Shown here: positions 59,776-64,000 of the stretch, in pieces | Layout of the letters: each line of letters opens with the position of its first letter | Position numbering within the stretch: the stretch's first letter is position 1 | Source of the DNA: Dicaeum eximium | Taxonomy: Eukaryota > Chordata > Aves > Passeriformes > Dicaeidae | DNA length: 64,000 nucleotides | Assembly: GCA_013396995.1 (NCBI GenBank) | Contig: VWZP01008110.1 | Span: 445,001 to 509,000, forward strand | Direction of reading: 5' to 3' | Notes under the pieces: generated by a model | The model's input: the letters and a program-made list of their open reading frames with translations, nothing else | What the model was told of the DNA's origin: nothing | The model's database searches: none | Position numbers and translations under genes: made by a program

Positions 59776-62144
59776 CAGGTTATGGTCATTTTTGTTGTCT
59801 TTATGGTGCTGTTATGGCAGCAAAAGGCAGCTGAAAGTGCTGTTGTTACCACAACTGCCTGTCCTGCTTCTCTTTTCCTGCTGCCTTTCATTCTTCACAG
59901 CGTAATAGGAAAAGAATAAACAGAAGAAAACCCAGCTGTATTTTGATGTGAGCACAGTGTGCATCATGACCATGACTTGTGTATCAGAGAGCTTCAGTTT
60001 CCTGTTGACTTGGTGGCATGATATTTAACATTCTCTTTTATAAGTTTGTTGTTTACAGCAATTTTTTATTTCTGTTTAGCCTAATGATTACAGCAGAGTC
60101 CACCCCAGAGAGTTCAGCCTCCAGCCTTAGAAGGCCTCATTTGAACATCTTTGCAATTGTTAGGAATGGCTTGAGGCTGTGCTATTTAACACAAAAGAGA
60201 AGAGGAAAAATCCAATGAAAAAAAAACCCTCTTGTTTTTGTTTGTCCTTATTCTGGATTGTTAATGTCTCTCAAAATATACGTCAAAGATATGTGATATG
60301 TAGTAAATAAAGACTGGGGCTGGTGGAACTGTTACTGGAGGTATGAGGCACTCTGTCTGAAGGCAGAGTGTTTAACACAACCTCATCCCTTCCTACTATC
60401 CCCGTTCCTGCTCTTGCTTGTTCTTTGGTCTGTTGGCTCATATCACACCAGCCGCTCTTCCTCTCCAGCTTTTTGTGATCCCTTTCTGAGCAGCACAGAG
60501 AATGTGCAGTACAAACACATTTTGCACTTACCTCAGGTGGTTTCCCCTCACTAATTTGCATTCCATGATGTGCTTTTGTCTTCCTGGAATCTTTATTCCC
60601 ATTGAGTAGTTGATTACTCAGAGGGAAAATCCCATGTATGGGCTGGGGACCTTGAATTGTGAGGTAGAATCCAGCCCAGCTTGTGTCCCACTGATGTTAC
60701 CCCCTGTGCTGGGTGTTGAATGACCTGTACCCACCTGTGTGGTACAAGGTCAGTTTATATTTACAAGGGATATTTTCACAAGCTGTGATTTGTATCCTGA
60801 TACCTATTTATTTATTTGTACTTCGTCCTGTGCTTGGCATTACTGAGGGTTTAACAGAGATGATCCCAGTTGGAGCCCTCTGTATTTGCATACTGTGGCT
60901 GCCCCAGTGATCCCTTGCTGAGGCACTTATTTGAGAAGTCAAAAATATGAAAAATTCTGTTGTTTTTAATACACAATATCATAGATGAATGAAGTGATTT
61001 TTTTTCAGACACATTACAACAGTTCAGAAATATTGTCATTTAGTGTTGACTTGGTTTTCATTCTTTCCTTCCAACCCACCCACCATTCCTTCATTTTCCT
61101 TAGCACAGGAAAGCACAGGTTATAGACTTCACTAATTTGGATATAATGGAAGAACAGGCCAAGGGGAAGCAGCTGCAAGGCAACTTTTAAATGTAAATTA
61201 TAGCATGGTACATGAACTTGATGGTATAAATCTCATAGCACTTAATAGGTTTGGGACACTAAAATATTGTGCAGGACACAATCTGTGTTGGGAAGGCTCA
61301 TTTCCCATTGATCTGGATGTAAATATCTTCCTGATTGGAGTTGATTCCCCAGAACCTCAGGTTAATGAGGAAAGTTTCCAGAGAACCACAGTCCTTGGAG
61401 CTGTAGTTTGTTTTTCAGAGTGCTGAGTTGGTAGCTACAAGGTCCAAACTGGATATGTCCATCCCAGGGATAAACCAAAAGGATTTTTCTAGGAATCTCT
61501 GCCTTTTGGAAGGAGATAAACCTTCAGTGTCTTTCTCTGCAGGTACTGAATCGTGTCCTTACCTTTTGGATATAATTTAGGCTTCTTTTTTTTTCCCCCA
61601 ATGAGTATGAATACCTAAAATAGCTTTTAATATATCCACAGAAGGAATTGCATAAATAGACTTCAGCAATATAATTTATGTTGGAATTTTCTAACTAAAT
61701 ATAGTTATTATCTCATGTGGTTCCAACACCTTCCTAACCAGCTTGTTACATCATTGGCTGATAACTCTGTCTAGAAAGGGCAAATGAAATTAAAAAGGGA
61801 AATGAGGAAGCAAAGCTGGGGCAAAACAAACTTCTCAAACTGCATGTGGGCAGTGTCTCACTTTTAGGCAGGTCCAATGGGTTCCACTGCCATTCCAGAA
61901 TGGTCCCATTGACAACCAGATGGAGCAGCTTCTTGGGGGACAAGGCAGAGTGAGATCATGACAAACAAATCTTTCAGGCAAGCAGATGATGTCAACCACT
62001 ATATATATATTTTTAAGCACTTGTTGTTCCTAAGAAAATCAGGGATTTGATGGTTTTTCTACTGTTTTGCTTGTTGTTCCTAATGTATTAAGTAGCTCTT
62101 GGAGCAGCTGCCTTTGTGTGTCTGTGGTCTCCAGGACAGCACTG
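59776..62144. other. unique non-coding DNA, no gene recognised
   Basis: A good minus-strand donor (CACCTGAG|GTAAGTG) lies near 60530, preceded by in-frame ATGs only 30-40 nt upstream. No promoter, CpG island or strong acceptor supports a first exon. Nothing else was recognised. Confidence 0.5.
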
Positions 62145-62368
62145 ATGATAATAGCAATAATACTTATCACTTAAATGACATTTTACAAATTCCAAGTGTT
62201 GGGCAACAAACATTAATTAGTTCTCACAAGAGCCTGGCTGTGAAGTAGGTAAGTGCTGTTACTCCCCAGTGGCACACAAGGAATCAAAAGCCGAGAGGTA
62301 AATCCTTCAGGGAATCACCAGCACTCAGGCAGGAACTGAGGCTGGCAACTTTCTGCTTCCCAGCTTGT
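62145..62368 (-). repeat. ancient MIR/L2-like SINE, antisense
   Basis: Reads as antisense MIR/L2 along its length: AATAATACTTATCACTT, CATTTTACAAATTCCAAGTG, AAACATTAATTAGTTCTCAC, GTGAAGTAGGTAAGTGCTGT, then 'aaaagccgagaggtaaat', GGCAGGAACTGAGGCTGG and CTGCTTCCCAGC. The order matches the amniote-wide consensus (tail at left, core at right). The AAACATTAATT and GTAGGTAAGT wording resembles the reptile/bird version. Highly diverged, hence ancient. The internal GTAGGTAAGT mimics a splice donor but is part of the repeat. Confidence 0.7.
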
Positions 62369-62746
62369 GTCAGAGGATGCACTGCCTGTGTCACAGCTTT
62401 AGAATGTACTCCTGAATTCACAGAAAATAACCTGGCACATTGGTTCTACTGTCCTTGCACCTTCAGGTGCAGCTTACAGGGCTATGGCAGAGATTTACAG
62501 GGAAACTGCCTCTGTGCCCTAGTCACAAACCCAAATTTTGCTGTTAAACCATTCTTTAACTTTCTTCATTGGGCATACCCAGAGGTGTGGTAGGCAGAAG
62601 AAGGCAGAGAGAAAGCTGTCAGTGTGGTGAAATTATCCACACACAGGTCAAAATGGACTTTTTTAATGCAGAGATGCTATACCAGATGTTCAGAGCGATG
62701 TACCAACAGTGCCTGTTGATAGTACTGGGAAGAACACATAAGTCAA
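62369..62746. other. non-coding DNA, nothing recognised
   Basis: Unique stretch between the ancient SINE and the CR1 copy. Confidence 0.5.
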
Positions 62747-63210
62747 AATCATAAAATCAAAACCATAGCAGAATGGTTTGGATTGGAAGAGACTTTAAAG
62801 CTCATCTCGTTCCAACCCCTCTGGCGTGGGCAGAGACACCTTCCACTGTCCCAGGGTGCTCCAAGCCCAACCTGACCCTGCACACTTCCAGGAATGGGGC
62901 AGCCACAGCTTTTCTGGGCAATGTGCCAGGGCTTCACCACCCCCACAAGGAAGACTTTTTTCTTAATATCCAATCTAAACCTGTCCTCTGTCAGTCTGAG
63001 TCCATTCCCCCTTGTCCTATCACTCCATCCCTTGTAAGCAGTCCCACTCCCTCTTTCTTGTAGACTCCCTTCAGGTACTGGGAGGCCACAATTAGGTCAC
63101 CCCTAAGCCTTCACTTTTCCAGGCGGAACAAAATGCAGGGATCTTTCCTACCTGTCCTAGATAGTCATGGAGACACTTCTAAAGCTGTTTTGATCACTAT
63201 GTGCCCATGA
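62747..63210 (-). mobile_element. CR1 LINE 3' fragment, antisense
   Basis: The longest CR1 copy here, about 460 bp, with the 3' end at left. The tail remnant AAATCATAAAATC is followed by AGAATGGTTTGGATTGGAAG, 'ctcatctcgttccaacccct', GACACCTTCCACTGTCCCAG, ACTTCCAGGAATGGGGCAGC, 'cttgtcctatcactccat' and 'ttcaggtactgggaggccac', ending in degraded sequence near 63200. It is the antisense avian CR1 3' UTR and ORF2 end. 5'-truncated and non-coding. It lies about 530 bp from a third CR1 piece in the opposite orientation. Confidence 0.95.
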
Positions 63211-63736
63211 TTGCTGTACTTGGATTGAGTGAATTACTGCAATACACCATTCACAAGTCCTTCCTCTTCCCAAATTCCTGGCTTGTAAACTTCTCTCAGA
63301 AGTCACCAGCAATTTTTTTCCAAGGAAGTTGTCGCACCAGGACAGTGATGGTGATCTGTGCCCCTGTGGCAGCCATTCCTGTATCCTGGTAACAGCAAGA
63401 CAGAGACAGGGCTCCAATGTTTGGTAGGTCCATTTATATAATGAATTCTGCCCACCACCCCCCCCAAGAAATTTTGCAGTCTGTAATAAAATCATGTTTA
63501 ATAAACTGTTTCTAACTGTCTTTCACCGCTGTTGCATCTTAAACTAGTTTTTATTGATCAGCAGATGCAGTATCTCTGAATTTTCCTGCGTGCAGTAAAT
63601 GTCCCTTCTGTCTTTTGGTGACCCTGTAGATCAGATATTAACAGCGCAAGTTCTGCATTTTCTGCTGGAAAATACATTTCTGAGCAGGATATTTTGCATG
63701 TCTGAAATCCAGAGCTTGAATGTCCACCTACAAGTG
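63211..63736. other. non-coding DNA between two CR1 fragments
   Basis: No exon was recognised. A C-rich run (CACCCCCCCC, about 63457-63466) is followed by TAATAAAATC near 63484 and TTTAATAAAC near 63497, two poly(A)-signal-like hexamers on the plus strand without a recognised transcript. Confidence 0.5.
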
Positions 63737-63818
63737 GGAGGTGTCCCTGCCTGTGGCAGAGGGTTGGAACTGGATGAGTTTTAAGCTCTCTCCCAAACTA
63801 AACCATTCCATGATTAAT
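63737..63818 (+). mobile_element. CR1 LINE 3' terminal fragment
   Basis: About 80 bp of the CR1 3' end in sense orientation: GGAGGTGTCCCTGCCTGTGG, 'cagagggttggaactggatgag', CTCCCAAACTAAACCATTCC and ATGATTA at the tail. It is severely 5'-truncated, as most CR1 copies are. Confidence 0.88.
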
Positions 63819-64000
63819 CCCAAATCACCTTTCCAGGACACTGTCCGTATCTGCTTTAAAGATGCCACGGATCAGATCAGTGGAGCCAAACTGACACTGC
63901 TTTGAATGTCTCTCTGGCTTTCCCAGGTTCTGTTCTGCAATTGTTCCTTCAATTTTGTGCTGTGAGTATTGGCAGCTACTTTGACTGAAAGCTGAAAATA
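63819..64000. other. non-coding DNA, nothing recognised
   Basis: Terminal stretch of the window. A TTTCCAG acceptor-like site at about 63830 is followed by a short open frame ending at 63905, with no recognised similarity. Confidence 0.45.

Noticed and set aside
60530..60565. Start codon plus donor on the minus strand (first-exon-like)
   Set aside because: No CpG island, TATA or known signal peptide. The coding part would be only about ten codons.
62240..62252. Strong splice donor GTAGGTAAGT
   Set aside because: It is part of the MIR/L2 consensus and so explained by the repeat.
62749..63063. Overlapping open frames on both strands, up to 96 codons
   Set aside because: They fall within an antisense CR1 3' end, with no intact CR1 coding domain.

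Overview
This window is vertebrate nuclear DNA with no gene I can name. It looks avian, at moderate confidence. The best evidence is three or four fragments of CR1 retroposons, the LINE family that dominates bird and other sauropsid genomes. Two match the classic avian 3' end, including the TTCTATGATT-type tail. A few very old MIR/L2-like SINE remnants of the kind shared by amniotes are also present. Base composition is AT-rich (roughly 40% G+C by eye), CpG is sparse, and interspersed repeats are few. All of this fits a bird gene desert or very long introns. I cannot place it to species or locus from sequence alone.

Layout: 0-6 kb is mostly unique DNA with an AT-rich block at about 1.8-2.65 kb that looks like conserved non-coding sequence. 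A CR1 fragment lies at 6.1-6.4 kb and an apparently nested pair of ancient SINEs at 7.0-7.3 kb. An unresolved poly-G tract with an assembly gap lies at 11.6 kb. The stretch 11.3-16.3 kb has the densest conserved-element-like character and includes a palindromic pair of SOX-type sites. Simple repeats occur at 18.0 and 19.2 kb, and a short tandem duplication at 24.5 kb. At 26 kb a degenerate ~40-bp minisatellite sits between two ~55-bp direct repeats. A possible 19-nt microexon on the minus strand is at 27.4 kb. An isolated CpG-rich patch with a 25-bp tandem repeat is at 38.3-38.6 kb. A CR1 is at 42.3 kb. Further conserved-looking blocks are near 30, 35, 39, 41, 45.6, 53, 57.4 and 58.7 kb. The last 2 kb holds an ancient SINE and two CR1 fragments in opposite orientation.

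No open frame could be tied to a known protein. The two longest, about 170 codons each and both on the minus strand, begin with GTG rather than ATG and are near the length expected by chance in 64 kb of AT-rich DNA. They are listed as uncertain. No tRNA, rRNA or snRNA gene, CRISPR array or viral gene was recognised. The main functional hypothesis is regulatory: several AT-rich blocks carry clusters of homeodomain, SOX, POU, MEF2 or CCAAT-type sites. Conservation itself could not be tested here, so all such calls are inferences from texture and motifs.
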